From the NCBI GenBank assembly GCA_019420325.1, contig JAHZHK010000106.1, forward strand, positions 1 to 9,745: a stretch of 9,745 bases of DNA. Reading direction: 5' to 3'. The stretch comes from Coriobacteriaceae bacterium. Its GTDB lineage: Bacteria; Actinomycetota; Coriobacteriia; Coriobacteriales; UMGS124. The notes below the pieces were generated by a model. The model was given only the letters and a program-made list of their open reading frames with translations. It did not search any database and was not told the origin of the DNA. Of the stretch, positions 1-7,149 are shown one piece after another. The position numbers and the translations under genes are program-made. How positions within the stretch are numbered: position 1 is the first letter of the stretch; each line of letters starts with the position of its first letter.

Positions 1-1
1 G

Positions 2-1135
2 GTGTTTGCCTTGCTCATCAAGGCACTCTTGGGGCTCATCTGTACGGCTGTCGGCGGGCATGTGGGTCCTTTGCCCATCACGGTCCTTGCGTTGGTGGTC
101 CTCGCCGTGCTTGTGGTGCATGAAGCGCGCAACGCCCATCGCGAGATAAAGCCCCTCATCATGCGTCCGACGAGCTCGAGCCATTTCAAACTGTTGCTCG
201 GTGCGCTTGTGGTCTATGCCTTTATCTTCGGCGTCACGGCGGGCAACACTGCCGTCGTCGCCCAGATTTCGGTGATGCTTGACTTCAACACGGGCGTCGA
301 CGCATGCATGCTTGCAATGTCGGCTACCTTGCTTGCGGTGTTGCTGCCTTGCAAGTCCGGTGTGCGCCTCTCTACCGTTGGCCGCGTGCTCACGCCGATG
401 CTTGCCACCCTGTTTTTGCTGCACATCCTTTTGGGCGGCAGCGCCGGGGGGCTCTTGCCTAAGCTCACTACGGCGTTCTGGGATATCGTGCAGGTGTTTG
501 TGCTGCTCGTCCTTATCGATGTGGCCCAGAGCGGCGTGGCGAGCCTGTCGTTTGTGTTCCCCGTGGGATGGGGCGTGGTGAGTTTTGGCTATGCCTGCGG
601 CACGCTTGCCGGCCAGGCGACGGGCCTTGCGTTCGGAGATGACTTTGCTGCGGTACAGGCCATCACGGTGACGATGACGATTCTGGCGGTCGTGGCCTCG
701 AGCGTGCTCGCGGCTGCGCAGTATCCCTCGCCGGCAGATGGTACCGTTCAGCCTTTCGTGCCCATCGAGCTGCAAGACGGGGGCTTCGAGGGGTCGTCCC
801 AGCGTGGCGACACGGCCCCCGATGTCCTCGTGGCGTATAGCGCGACTGGAGTGGCGGGCCAGGCAGGCGCGGCCCAGGGGGTGCCGGCCGTGCCGTCGGT
901 TGCCCCCGTCGACCCCATCGCGCAGGCATGTGCCGTGATTGCAAAAAAGTACGCCCTGTCGGAGCGCGAGAGCGAGGTTCTCGACTTGCTTGCCCGCGGC
1001 AACACGCGCATGTCCATTGCCGAGAAACTCATCATCTCGGAGAACACCGTGCGTGTGCATGTGAAGAACATCTACGCCAAGCTGCACATTCATTCCAAGC
1101 AGCAGCTCATCGACATGGTGGACAAGCGCGCATAG
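2..1135 (+). CDS. LuxR-family transcriptional regulator with multi-pass membrane N-terminus (5' truncated by window edge)
   Basis: The reading frame is open to the left edge and ends at TAG 1133-1135, so 377 residues are visible. The N-terminal ~240 residues hold about eight hydrophobic segments (for example residues 1-19, 24-41, 61-81, 130-148, 157-175, 219-238). A Pro/Ala/Gly-rich linker (~240-310) follows, then a C-terminal LuxR-type helix-turn-helix at about 318-373, with the hallmarks LSERESEVLDLLARG, IAEKL, SENTVRVHVKNIYAKL and HSKQQLIDMV. The protein should sit in the membrane and present the DNA-binding domain to the cytoplasm. Family knowledge: Eggerthellaceae carry many such regulators, typically 450-500 residues with about twelve membrane helices, often beside reductase genes. 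By that measure about 100 residues are missing here, and the GTG at base 2 is probably an internal valine. Ligand and targets cannot be read from sequence. The gene converges on the minus-strand gene ending at 1330. Confidence 0.9.
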   Translation: MFALLIKALLGLICTAVGGHVGPLPITVLALVVLAVLVVHEARNAHREIKPLIMRPTSSSHFKLLLGALVVYAFIFGVTAGNTAVVAQISVMLDFNTGVDACMLAMSATLLAVLLPCKSGVRLSTVGRVLTPMLATLFLLHILLGGSAGGLLPKLTTAFWDIVQVFVLLVLIDVAQSGVASLSFVFPVGWGVVSFGYACGTLAGQATGLAFGDDFAAVQAITVTMTILAVVASSVLAAAQYPSPADGTVQPFVPIELQDGGFEGSSQRGDTAPDVLVAYSATGVAGQAGAAQGVPAVPSVAPVDPIAQACAVIAKKYALSERESEVLDLLARGNTRMSIAEKLIISENTVRVHVKNIYAKLHIHSKQQLIDMVDKRA

Positions 1136-1174
1136 CGCAGGCGTCCTGCGCGGGCGACATGTGTTGCAAACAAC

Positions 1175-1211
1175 AAGGCGCCGCATCCCAGTCTCGGGGT
1201 GCGGCGCCTTT
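1175..1211 (+). terminator. Hairpin terminator between convergent genes, possibly bidirectional
   Basis: The arms are 1175-1189 (AAGGCGCCGCATCCC) and 1196-1210 (GGGGTGCGGCGCCTT), with a 6-base loop. The stem is 15 bp with a single T-G wobble. The plus-strand tail has only three T (1209-1211). On the minus strand the stem is followed by a TTGTTGTTTG-like stretch. It lies 40 bases after the regulator stop and 119 bases after the end of the opposing gene, so it can serve both. Confidence 0.8.
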
Positions 1212-1329
1212 GCATGCGGGGTCTTGTGGCCTTCCAGGGCGGACGTGGATGCGTCTGCCTGGGCACGGGGTTCTAGATGAGCCTGCAGGCCACCCGTGTT
1301 CCAGATCGGCGTTGCCGTGCGTCTGTCTG

Positions 1330-2304
1330 CTAGCCCTCGAGCACCTTTGCGAGCGCGTCCTTCGCGGGGCAGGCGATGTCGGTGACGATGCCGGTGCCGC
1401 GCATGCCGTGGCCTCGGGCGGCCTCGACGGTTTTGGTCATGGGGTAAGTGAAGACGAAGCGGTCGCCGAAGGCGAGCGTCACGGGGTTGGAGTAGTCGAG
1501 CGTGCCACGTGTGGCTTGGCCCACCTGCTTTGCGCGCGTGGACTGTTTGGCAACGCTTGCAAGCCACTCAGCTGCGTCGGCGGTGCGGGCGCTCGTGAGC
1601 ACGAACACGCGCTGGCCGGCCGGTGCAGCGGCGATGTCGAGCGGTGCGGGGGCGAGCGCCTCCTCTACGAAGCCCTTGCCCATGCCGTCCTGCGCAGCTT
1701 GGAGGCCCTGGTCGAGCCAGGTCGTGGTGTCGCCGGCACCTTGAGCCTCAAGCAGGGCTTTGAGCTGGGTGAACTGTTGGATGCGGGCCTTGCATGCACC
1801 GGTTGAGTAGTTGGTGAGAACCCGTTGGGTGCCGATGAGCGCCCCCAGCGTCGTGGGCTCGTCGAACAGCCAGTCAAGCAGGGGATAGGCCGCCTGCTCC
1901 ACGCCGCCCGTGCAGTCGCGCACATCGATGACGAGCTTTTTTGCTGCACGTACCTGGTTGGCATGCTCGGCCAGCAGGTCTGCCGCCTCGGTGGAGTCGA
2001 GGTTGCCCACGGTGAGGACGGCTGCATCGCCGCGCACCTCGAACGTGCAGGGGACAGATTCGAGTGCGGCGCTGGCGTCGGTACCCAGGCGCATGAGGCG
2101 CAGGTTGGAGTCGCCCAGGCGTGCGAGGCGCTCCTGCATCATGGCCTCGAGCAGGTCGTCGTCGAGAAGGCCCAGTTCGTCGGCCTTCCTGAAGAGCTTG
2201 TGCCATGCCTTGCCGGCGTGGTCGTCGCATTCGGGCATGCCGGCGTAGTCGTGGTCGAGGGCGATGAGAATCTGCGATGCGATGGTGCGGGGCTCGGGCG
2301 TCAT
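1330..2304 (-). CDS. S41-peptidase-like protein (paralogue 1), apparent pseudoenzyme
   Basis: 324 residues; start ATG at 2302-2304 (minus), preceded by GAAAGG eight bases upstream; stop TAG. There is no signal peptide or membrane segment, so the protein is probably cytoplasmic. Residues 1-75 are helical and charged. From ~85 the S41 core appears: KLVIDVRDCTGG (123-134) matches the family LDLRGNxGG strand, VFVLTSARTADAAEWLA (233-249) matches the nucleophile region, VGQATRGTLDY (261-271) follows, and YP...GHGMRGTGIVTDI (287-310) matches the late part of the fold. In active S41 enzymes the nucleophile region reads T-F-S-A-A-E or S-A-S-A-S-E. Here the serine position is Asp243, and the lysine position of CtpA/Tsp types is Thr268. 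Peptidase activity is therefore unlikely. The downstream end of a probable two-gene unit with the paralogue at 2592-3929. Family assignment is fairly secure; the role is unknown. Confidence 0.8.
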   Translation of the reverse strand: MTPEPRTIASQILIALDHDYAGMPECDDHAGKAWHKLFRKADELGLLDDDLLEAMMQERLARLGDSNLRLMRLGTDASAALESVPCTFEVRGDAAVLTVGNLDSTEAADLLAEHANQVRAAKKLVIDVRDCTGGVEQAAYPLLDWLFDEPTTLGALIGTQRVLTNYSTGACKARIQQFTQLKALLEAQGAGDTTTWLDQGLQAAQDGMGKGFVEEALAPAPLDIAAAPAGQRVFVLTSARTADAAEWLASVAKQSTRAKQVGQATRGTLDYSNPVTLAFGDRFVFTYPMTKTVEAARGHGMRGTGIVTDIACPAKDALAKVLEG

Positions 2305-2437
2305 AGTGCAAGCCTTTCACTGGGGAGATGCACGTTTTTCTGCCTGCTATCCTACCCAAACGCCCCGTCTGTGGGTGCGCGCATGCCAAGCTCGCACCGC
2401 TTTATCACGTGTGGGACGGCCTTGGCCGGCCGCTGAG

Positions 2438-2475
2438 ACCCATGCCAACAGGCTGCACGAGCATGTGCCATGGGT
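2438..2475. repeat. Small inverted repeat in the gap between the two S41-like genes
   Basis: ACCCATG (2438-2444) and CATGGGT (2469-2475) can pair, with an inner GCAC/GTGC helix. There is no T-rich tail on either strand, so it does not look like a terminator. The rest of the 287-base gap (2305-2591) holds no open frame I can support and no clear terminator, so read-through from the upstream paralogue into the downstream one is possible. Confidence 0.3.
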
Positions 2476-2591
2476 GTGCAGAAATCGCTGGTGGCCTTGA
2501 GTGCCGAGCTGACCCCTTGCCCTGGACTGCTGAAATCTCCGGCGCCTCTACGCTTTGAGCCCGGCCTCATTTTTTGAAGTTGCCCGCAGCT

Positions 2592-3929
2592 CTATGCTTC
2601 GAGCTTGAGCGCCGCTTCGAGAATCGTGTCGCGTGTGCATTCCTCGGGCGTGAAGGGCACATGCACGTCGAGCGGCAGCCCCGTGCGCTCATATCCCTGC
2701 CCGTCGTGGTTTGCCTTCGTGCGGCTGATGGGGTAGGTGAACGAGCAGTCGATGCCTTCAAGCTCGCTGGTGAGATAGTTGGCGTAGTCGATCCAGCCCT
2801 TGGTGGCACGGCCCACCAGGCGCACGCGCTCCATTCCCATGACGGCCTGCGCCAGACGTTCGGCCCCCTCGCCCGTGTCGGAGTCGAGCAGGATGCAAGC
2901 CAGGCGCGGTGCGTGTACGTTGGGTACAACGCGCTCGTCGGCAAAGGGGGAGGGGAGAACCTCGGGCAGCTCGGCCATGCGCAGGCGTTCGGCCATGACG
3001 TGGGTGGTACGCTTGCGTGCGAGCACCTCGTCTGCCTTTGCCTGAATGTCGGCGCTCAGCTCGTCGGCCATCTTGAGGCCGGCTTCATCGAGTGCGGGAC
3101 GGACGCGGTCGATGTCGGCGATGAGTGTGGCTGCGTTGTTCTTGGAGTAGACGGTGAAAAGGTCGATGTCGCCCATGAGCTGGCGTGCGCTGACCGGGGT
3201 ATCTACAAGCAGGGGCAGAAGTGCCAGGTATGAGGCGGGATCCGCCGTGCCCGCGCAATGACGCAGATCGAGCACGAGTTTGCTTGCGGTGCCCTGTTCG
3301 GCAAGGGCTGCCGCGGCATGGGATGCGATATGGGCGACCTTGTCGGCCTGCGCGAGGTCGTCGATGCGTGCGACGACGGAGCTGTCCTGCACGCGGACCG
3401 TGAATTCGGGGGCCTGGGCCTCCACGGGGTAGCGACGCAGGTCGAGGCGCATGACGTGGCCGTCGCCGGGGAAGACGTCGATGTCGTCGAACATGCGCAT
3501 GGCCAGGTCCCAGTCCTCGCGGTCCGAGCCGCGGCCCCAAAAAACGTCAGCACCCAGGTCTTTGAGCAGAAAGTCAATCCTGTTCATGCCTGCGGCGACG
3601 ATGCGCATGCCCGGTGCCAGGCGCGTCTCCTGCCGCACTTCGGTCACATAGAGGAAGTTCTCATGGCGCTTGACGCGAAAGCCCAGGTCATACTCCGCAT
3701 AGTTTGGGTCGTGGCAAGTGACCTTGCAGGTTTTGGCGCCTGCGGTGGAGAGGTACTGGCGCGCAGCAAGCAGGAACTGGTCCACGTCGGCGTGAGCGTT
3801 GCGCGACGCCTTGGCCAGCGAGTTGCCGCAGGCCTCGGCGTTGCCGATGGAGCGCCTACCGGGTGCGGCGTCCATGTGCAGCGTCTCGCAGATGGCGTTG
3901 TAGCCAGACAGGTACAGGAAACCTCGCAT
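2592..3929 (-). CDS. S41-peptidase-like protein (paralogue 2) with PDZ-like N-terminal region, apparent pseudoenzyme
   Basis: 445 residues. I chose ATG at 3927-3929 because GGGAGG lies just upstream with a seven-base spacer; the frame is open to 4100 but has no comparable ribosome site there. No signal peptide is visible, so it is probably cytoplasmic. Residues ~80-125 (NFLYVTEVRQETRLAPGMRI...) look like a degenerate PDZ domain, as in many S41 enzymes. The S41 core follows: KLVLDLRHCAGT (217-228), ACILLDSDTGEGAERLA (344-360), LVGRATKGWIDYAN (371-384), FTYPISRTKAN (397-407) and GQGYERTGLPLDVHVP (410-425). The serine position is Glu354 and the CtpA-type lysine position is Trp379, with Lys377 two residues earlier. 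It shares the core with paralogue 1, including the unusual (W/L)-D-Y-(A/S)-N after the G-x-A-T motif, but is 121 residues longer. Function is unknown. Confidence 0.8.
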   Translation of the reverse strand: MRGFLYLSGYNAICETLHMDAAPGRRSIGNAEACGNSLAKASRNAHADVDQFLLAARQYLSTAGAKTCKVTCHDPNYAEYDLGFRVKRHENFLYVTEVRQETRLAPGMRIVAAGMNRIDFLLKDLGADVFWGRGSDREDWDLAMRMFDDIDVFPGDGHVMRLDLRRYPVEAQAPEFTVRVQDSSVVARIDDLAQADKVAHIASHAAAALAEQGTASKLVLDLRHCAGTADPASYLALLPLLVDTPVSARQLMGDIDLFTVYSKNNAATLIADIDRVRPALDEAGLKMADELSADIQAKADEVLARKRTTHVMAERLRMAELPEVLPSPFADERVVPNVHAPRLACILLDSDTGEGAERLAQAVMGMERVRLVGRATKGWIDYANYLTSELEGIDCSFTYPISRTKANHDGQGYERTGLPLDVHVPFTPEECTRDTILEAALKLEA

Positions 3930-3957
3930 TGTCAGTCCTCCCACGACGACTCGCTGA

Positions 3958-3969
3958 GCTCTGCAGAGC
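3958..3969. repeat. 12-bp perfect palindrome upstream of paralogue 2
   Basis: GCTCTGCAGAGC is fully self-complementary and lies 28 bases before the start codon at 3929. It could be an operator half-pair or chance; no protein partner is suggested by sequence. Confidence 0.35.
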
Positions 3970-3989
3970 ATCTTCTTGGTCAAAATTCG

Positions 3990-4114
3990 GGCATGTTTGC
4001 GTCTTAATGTCGGCAAGGCGACTACCCGCAGCGAATGCGATGACGTTACCGCAGGTAGATGAGGTGAGACCTTGAGCCGTGCGTCTTGCTGTTCCAACAA
4101 GGCGCAAACATGCC
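3990..4114. repeat. Pair of 16-bp inverted repeats in the region upstream of paralogue 2
   Basis: The left arm is GGCATGTTTGCGTCTT (3990-4005). The right arm is AAGGCGCAAACATGCC (4099-4114). They are reverse complements at 15 of 16 positions, including 12 consecutive bases, and lie 93 bases apart. They occupy the gene-free stretch 3930-4235, where the promoter of the minus-strand S41-like unit must lie. Paired binding sites for a regulator are the simplest reading; I see no convincing -35/-10 pair between them. Confidence 0.55.
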
Positions 4115-4144
4115 GGAGTTTGTTGCACTATGGCACCGCTGACA

Positions 4145-4184
4145 AAGCGGGGGCACCCCGGATGTGATTGGGGCACCCCCGCTT
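4145..4184 (-). terminator. Rho-independent-like terminator of the flavoprotein gene
   Basis: The arms are 4145-4159 and 4170-4184. Nine pairs (AAGCGGGGG/CCCCCGCTT) and four inner pairs (CCCC/GGGG) are separated by a 2x2 mismatch, with a 10-base loop. Read on the minus strand it lies 51 bases beyond the flavoprotein stop and is followed by TTT only. Each arm contains the same 10-mer, GGGGCACCCC. The T tract is as short as in the 1175-1211 hairpin. Confidence 0.7.
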
Positions 4185-4235
4185 CAGCTGCGCTCATGCT
4201 ACCTCAGGGGAGGAAGCATGTCTAACGTTTCGAAC

Positions 4236-6419
4236 CTAGAGTCCCAGGTAGGTAGCGGCGCTCTTGCCGGCGACGCGGCCGTTGGTGAGGGCCATGCCGA
4301 TGGAGTTGCCGGCGGCAGGCGTGGAGTAGCCGGTGCCGTAGCGGCCGCCCAGGTCGGCGCCTGCGCAGTACAGGCCGGGGATGGGGTTGCCGTCGATGTC
4401 CTCGACGTTGAGGTTCTTGTCGGCCATGACGCCCGACATGGTGACCATCGAGGGGCTCGAGCCGGTGCGGCCGCAGGAGCCGGAGAAGCCGTAATACAGC
4501 GGGCCCTCGATCGGAATCATCGCCTCGGCGTTCTTGCCGAACTCCGGGTCGCAGGTGTAGGTGCCGTCCTGGCAGGCGTAGCACAGGTCGTTGTAGTGGT
4601 TGACCGCGGCCACGAAGCCCTCGACGTCCTCGATGCCCAGGCCGGCTGCCAGGTTCTCGAGGCTGTCGGCCTTGTAGATGCCGCCGCCCATGCGCTCGGC
4701 GGTGGTCATGCCGGTGATCTTGATCTGGCTGTTGACCTCGCCGGTCTCGATGTCGTACATCATGTCCATGATGTACTCGGGGCGGCCGAAGTTGGGGCCG
4801 GTGTGCTCAAGGCCGCAGCTGGCGATGTGCTTGAGGTAGTCGCCACCGATGATGCCGTAACAGGCGCCCGTCTTACGCGAGCAAGCGTCGCCAGCAGCGG
4901 TGATGTTGCCCTCGTTGCAGAAGCGCTGCATGTTCTCGTCGAGCCACAGGTGGCAGTTGGCACCCCAGGTGCCGGAGGGGCCGCCGCCCAGGGACATGTG
5001 ACCGCGCGGGGAGGGATCGACGAAGCCGCCGGCCCAGCACAGCATCTTGACACCCGAACCGTCACCGGCACAGGCCATGCCGCCGCCGTTGAAGTCCTCC
5101 TTGAGACCGCCGGTGCGCTCGTACTTCTCCTGGAGCTCGTTGAGCAGGGCCCAGCACATGTCGGCGTTCTGGATGTAGCCGCCGGCGCAGGAGATGACTG
5201 CCTTGCAGTTGAACTTGACGTAACGGTCGGCATCGGCGTCGTAGACGATGACGCCGGTCACGGTGCCGTCCTCAGCCTGCACGACCTTGTAGCCCTTGTA
5301 GCCCAGGAACACCTGAGCGCCCATGGTGTAGGCCTTGGCGAGACATGCCATCTGGACGTTGCCCAGGATCGAGGAGGCGGCGACGCCGCCGTGGCCCTCG
5401 CGGCCGTGGAAGTGGCCCATCATCTGGATGGTGGTGGCCCAGGTCTTCGTGCCGGGGGCCTTGGGGTAGCCGGTGTGGTCGAGGCACTGGTTGTTGTTGT
5501 CGTAGAAGGAGGCGCAGGCGTCATAGAGAGCCTGGTAGCCGGCCTGGTAGCCCTCTTCGGTCGTTTCGCAGTTGGGGTCGACGGCAAGCGAGGCCCAGTC
5601 GATGTCGGCGGTGAGCTCCTTGACCTTGTCGGCGTCGAACATGGCCTGGATGATGATCTTGCCGTTGCGGGTCACGTCGTAGGTGTAGAAAGACTCGTCG
5701 ATGTCCTGGGCGTAGGCGCCGCCTTCGGAGGAGTACTCGTTGTTGGTGAGGGCCAGGTCGCTCACGAGCTGGTTGTACAGGTCGTGGCGCTCGGAGTCCT
5801 CGACGGCCTCCTTCATGCAGGCGAGCATGTTGTCGAGGCACTCGCCGGAGTTGTTGACGTAGGAGGCAACGATCTCCTGGCTCACGCGGCCGCCCGAGCG
5901 AGTCGTGAACTCGTTGATGACCTCACCGAGGTTGTACTCGGAGAAGCCGGCGTTCTTCACGAAGTCGGCGTTCCAAGCGGCGGCGTCCTCGCCGATGTAC
6001 ATGAGGTAGGTGCTCTTCTCGCACATGGCGACCTTTGCGCCGGCCTCGGCAAGGGCAAGCGTGGCCTGCGTGCCGGCATGACCGCCACCAATGACGACGG
6101 CGTCGAAGTCGTTGATCTCCTCGGCGACCTCTACGTCGTCGGGCACGCCCAGCCAGTCGCCGGCGCCTGCGTAGCCGAAGGTACGTCCCTCAGCGGCAGC
6201 TGCCTCGCGGGCTGCGGGGACGTCCTTGGGGGCGCCCATGGGGCCAGGGCCACCAGCGCCAGGGCCACCCTCGCCGCCACCTTCGCCACCCTCGGGGGCA
6301 CCCTCGCCCTCGGCGGGCGCCGGGGTCTGCTCGGCAAGGGCCGTAGAGGCGGCCAGGGCCAGCGCCATGGCGCTGCCGGCGGCCACGAAGTTGCGACGGG
6401 TCATCTCGGTCTTACTCAT
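4236..6419 (-). CDS. Tat-exported FAD-dependent reductase, fumarate-reductase flavoprotein-like (FAD_binding_2)
   Basis: 727 residues. Start ATG 6417-6419 (minus) follows GGAG with a seven-base spacer and begins directly with the signal; the frame extends to 6515 without support. A Tat signal reads T-R-R-N-F-V (residues 7-12), a hydrophobic stretch, and an A-L-A cleavage site near residue 29. A Gly/Pro/Glu-rich linker covers ~32-64. The FAD dinucleotide fold is VVIGGGHAG (108-116) with ribose acid Glu134. NMQRFCNEG (496-504) matches the RFxNE segment of flavocytochrome c fumarate reductases, and GLYCAGADLGGRYGTGYS...GNSIGMA (682-710) is the C-terminal FAD clamp. No CxxCH haem motif is present, so electrons must come from a partner, none of which is in the window. 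The usual substrate arginine near the C-terminal clamp (N-R-L-G-G-N context) is replaced by a GYSTPAAGN context, so fumarate itself is an unlikely substrate. Twenty-two cysteines are present. Probably acts outside the cytoplasmic membrane on an unknown organic acceptor. Confidence 0.9.
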   Translation of the reverse strand: MSKTEMTRRNFVAAGSAMALALAASTALAEQTPAPAEGEGAPEGGEGGGEGGPGAGGPGPMGAPKDVPAAREAAAAEGRTFGYAGAGDWLGVPDDVEVAEEINDFDAVVIGGGHAGTQATLALAEAGAKVAMCEKSTYLMYIGEDAAAWNADFVKNAGFSEYNLGEVINEFTTRSGGRVSQEIVASYVNNSGECLDNMLACMKEAVEDSERHDLYNQLVSDLALTNNEYSSEGGAYAQDIDESFYTYDVTRNGKIIIQAMFDADKVKELTADIDWASLAVDPNCETTEEGYQAGYQALYDACASFYDNNNQCLDHTGYPKAPGTKTWATTIQMMGHFHGREGHGGVAASSILGNVQMACLAKAYTMGAQVFLGYKGYKVVQAEDGTVTGVIVYDADADRYVKFNCKAVISCAGGYIQNADMCWALLNELQEKYERTGGLKEDFNGGGMACAGDGSGVKMLCWAGGFVDPSPRGHMSLGGGPSGTWGANCHLWLDENMQRFCNEGNITAAGDACSRKTGACYGIIGGDYLKHIASCGLEHTGPNFGRPEYIMDMMYDIETGEVNSQIKITGMTTAERMGGGIYKADSLENLAAGLGIEDVEGFVAAVNHYNDLCYACQDGTYTCDPEFGKNAEAMIPIEGPLYYGFSGSCGRTGSSPSMVTMSGVMADKNLNVEDIDGNPIPGLYCAGADLGGRYGTGYSTPAAGNSIGMALTNGRVAGKSAATYLGL

Positions 6420-6561
6420 CAAGAGCTCCAATCCCAATGTGTTCCTATAGATGCGCGTCCATGCGCTATCGAGACGGCCGGCTGGTCGCCTTGTTACGCA
6501 CGAACTGGGTTTCACTCTATTGTTTTTGCACTGCCAAAAAGGGTTATCATTTGTGTATCAG

Positions 6562-6589
6562 TTGATTCTTGCGAAACCGAGGGTATGAT
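6562..6589 (+). promoter_or_regulatory. Sigma70-type promoter of the DtxR/MntR-like regulator
   Basis: The -35 is TTGATT (6562-6567) and the -10 is TATGAT (6584-6589), with a 16-base spacer. This predicts a transcript start near 6596 and a leader of about 45 bases before the ATG at 6641. It rules out the more upstream frame start at 6569, which lies inside the promoter. TATCAT (6545-6550) and ATGATA (6585-6590, overlapping the -10) are inverted copies and could belong to an operator. Confidence 0.65.
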
Positions 6590-6640
6590 ATTGGCGTTTC
6601 TAGCTGCGTAAATATGCCATTGGTCAGAAAGGGGCCAGAA

Positions 6641-7105
6641 ATGACTGTGGAAGGGGCAATTGCGCTTACCCCTGCGCACGAAGACTACATTGAGGCCATC
6701 GTCGAACTCGAGGAGTCGCAGAACCACCCTGAGATTCGCTCGGTCGACATCGCCAATTTGTTGGGGGTTTCCAAGGCGAGCGTCAACAAGGCCGTCCAAA
6801 CGTTGCGTGATGCGGACTTCATCGAGCAGGAGCGCTACGGTCGCATCACGCTGACCGATCATGGTCGCGCCTATGGTCAGGAGATTTGGGGGCGTCACAA
6901 CATGCTACGCCGCTTCCTCATTGATGACCTTGGCGTCGATCCCGAGCTTGCCGAGCAGGAGGCGTGCGAGATGGAGCACACCGTTTCGCGCGAGACCATC
7001 GACCGCTGGAGCGCCTGGCTCGATCGCGTGCACGCCGCTCTCGCACAGGCAGGCACCGATGTTTCGCAGGCGTCTTGCGCTAAAGACGACGCTGAGGACA
7101 ACTAG
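6641..7105 (+). CDS. DtxR/MntR-family metal-dependent transcriptional regulator, two-domain short form
   Basis: 154 residues. ATG 6641 is preceded by AAAGGGG with a six-base spacer; in-frame starts at 6569 and 6614 lack this. The N-terminal winged helix-turn-helix is at ~10-75, with VDIANLLGVSKASVNKAVQ as the recognition part. The dimerisation and metal domain is at ~80-130, and no C-terminal SH3-like domain follows, as in MntR (~142 residues) rather than DtxR (~226). Putative metal ligands by alignment with Bacillus subtilis MntR are Asp15 (D8), Glu18 (E11), His86 (H77), Glu112 (E102) and His113 (H103). The position of MntR E99 is Cys109, as in DtxR/IdeR (C102). It is divergent from the flavoprotein gene with a 221-base shared region. 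No metal transporter is in the window, so the target and whether it senses Mn or Fe are open. Confidence 0.88.
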   Translation: MTVEGAIALTPAHEDYIEAIVELEESQNHPEIRSVDIANLLGVSKASVNKAVQTLRDADFIEQERYGRITLTDHGRAYGQEIWGRHNMLRRFLIDDLGVDPELAEQEACEMEHTVSRETIDRWSAWLDRVHAALAQAGTDVSQASCAKDDAEDN

Positions 7106-7149
7106 CGCACATAGGTTCGGAACACCGGGGGGATGTTTCGTACGTCTAC

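Noticed and set aside
928..1806. 292-codon open frame on the plus strand
   Set aside because: It overlaps the end of the LuxR gene, crosses the terminator and runs antisense to the S41-like gene. No motif supports it.
3930..4100. 57-residue N-terminal extension of S41-like paralogue 2
   Set aside because: ATG 3929 has a strong GGGAGG site at proper spacing, and the extension is Arg/Leu-rich without family match and covers an inverted repeat.
4236..6419. Flavocytochrome with covalently bound haem
   Set aside because: No CxxCH motif occurs in the protein; the C-x2-C at 613-616 is followed by Gln, not His.
4164..6611. 815-codon open frame on the plus strand
   Set aside because: It is the antisense of the flavoprotein gene, which has a Tat signal, ribosome site and clear family motifs. 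The plus-strand translation is Val/Gly/Ala-rich with no recognisable domain, as expected from GC bias.
6569..6640. N-terminal extension of the DtxR/MntR-like regulator
   Set aside because: The extended start lies inside the predicted promoter and lacks a ribosome site; ATG 6641 has both features in order.
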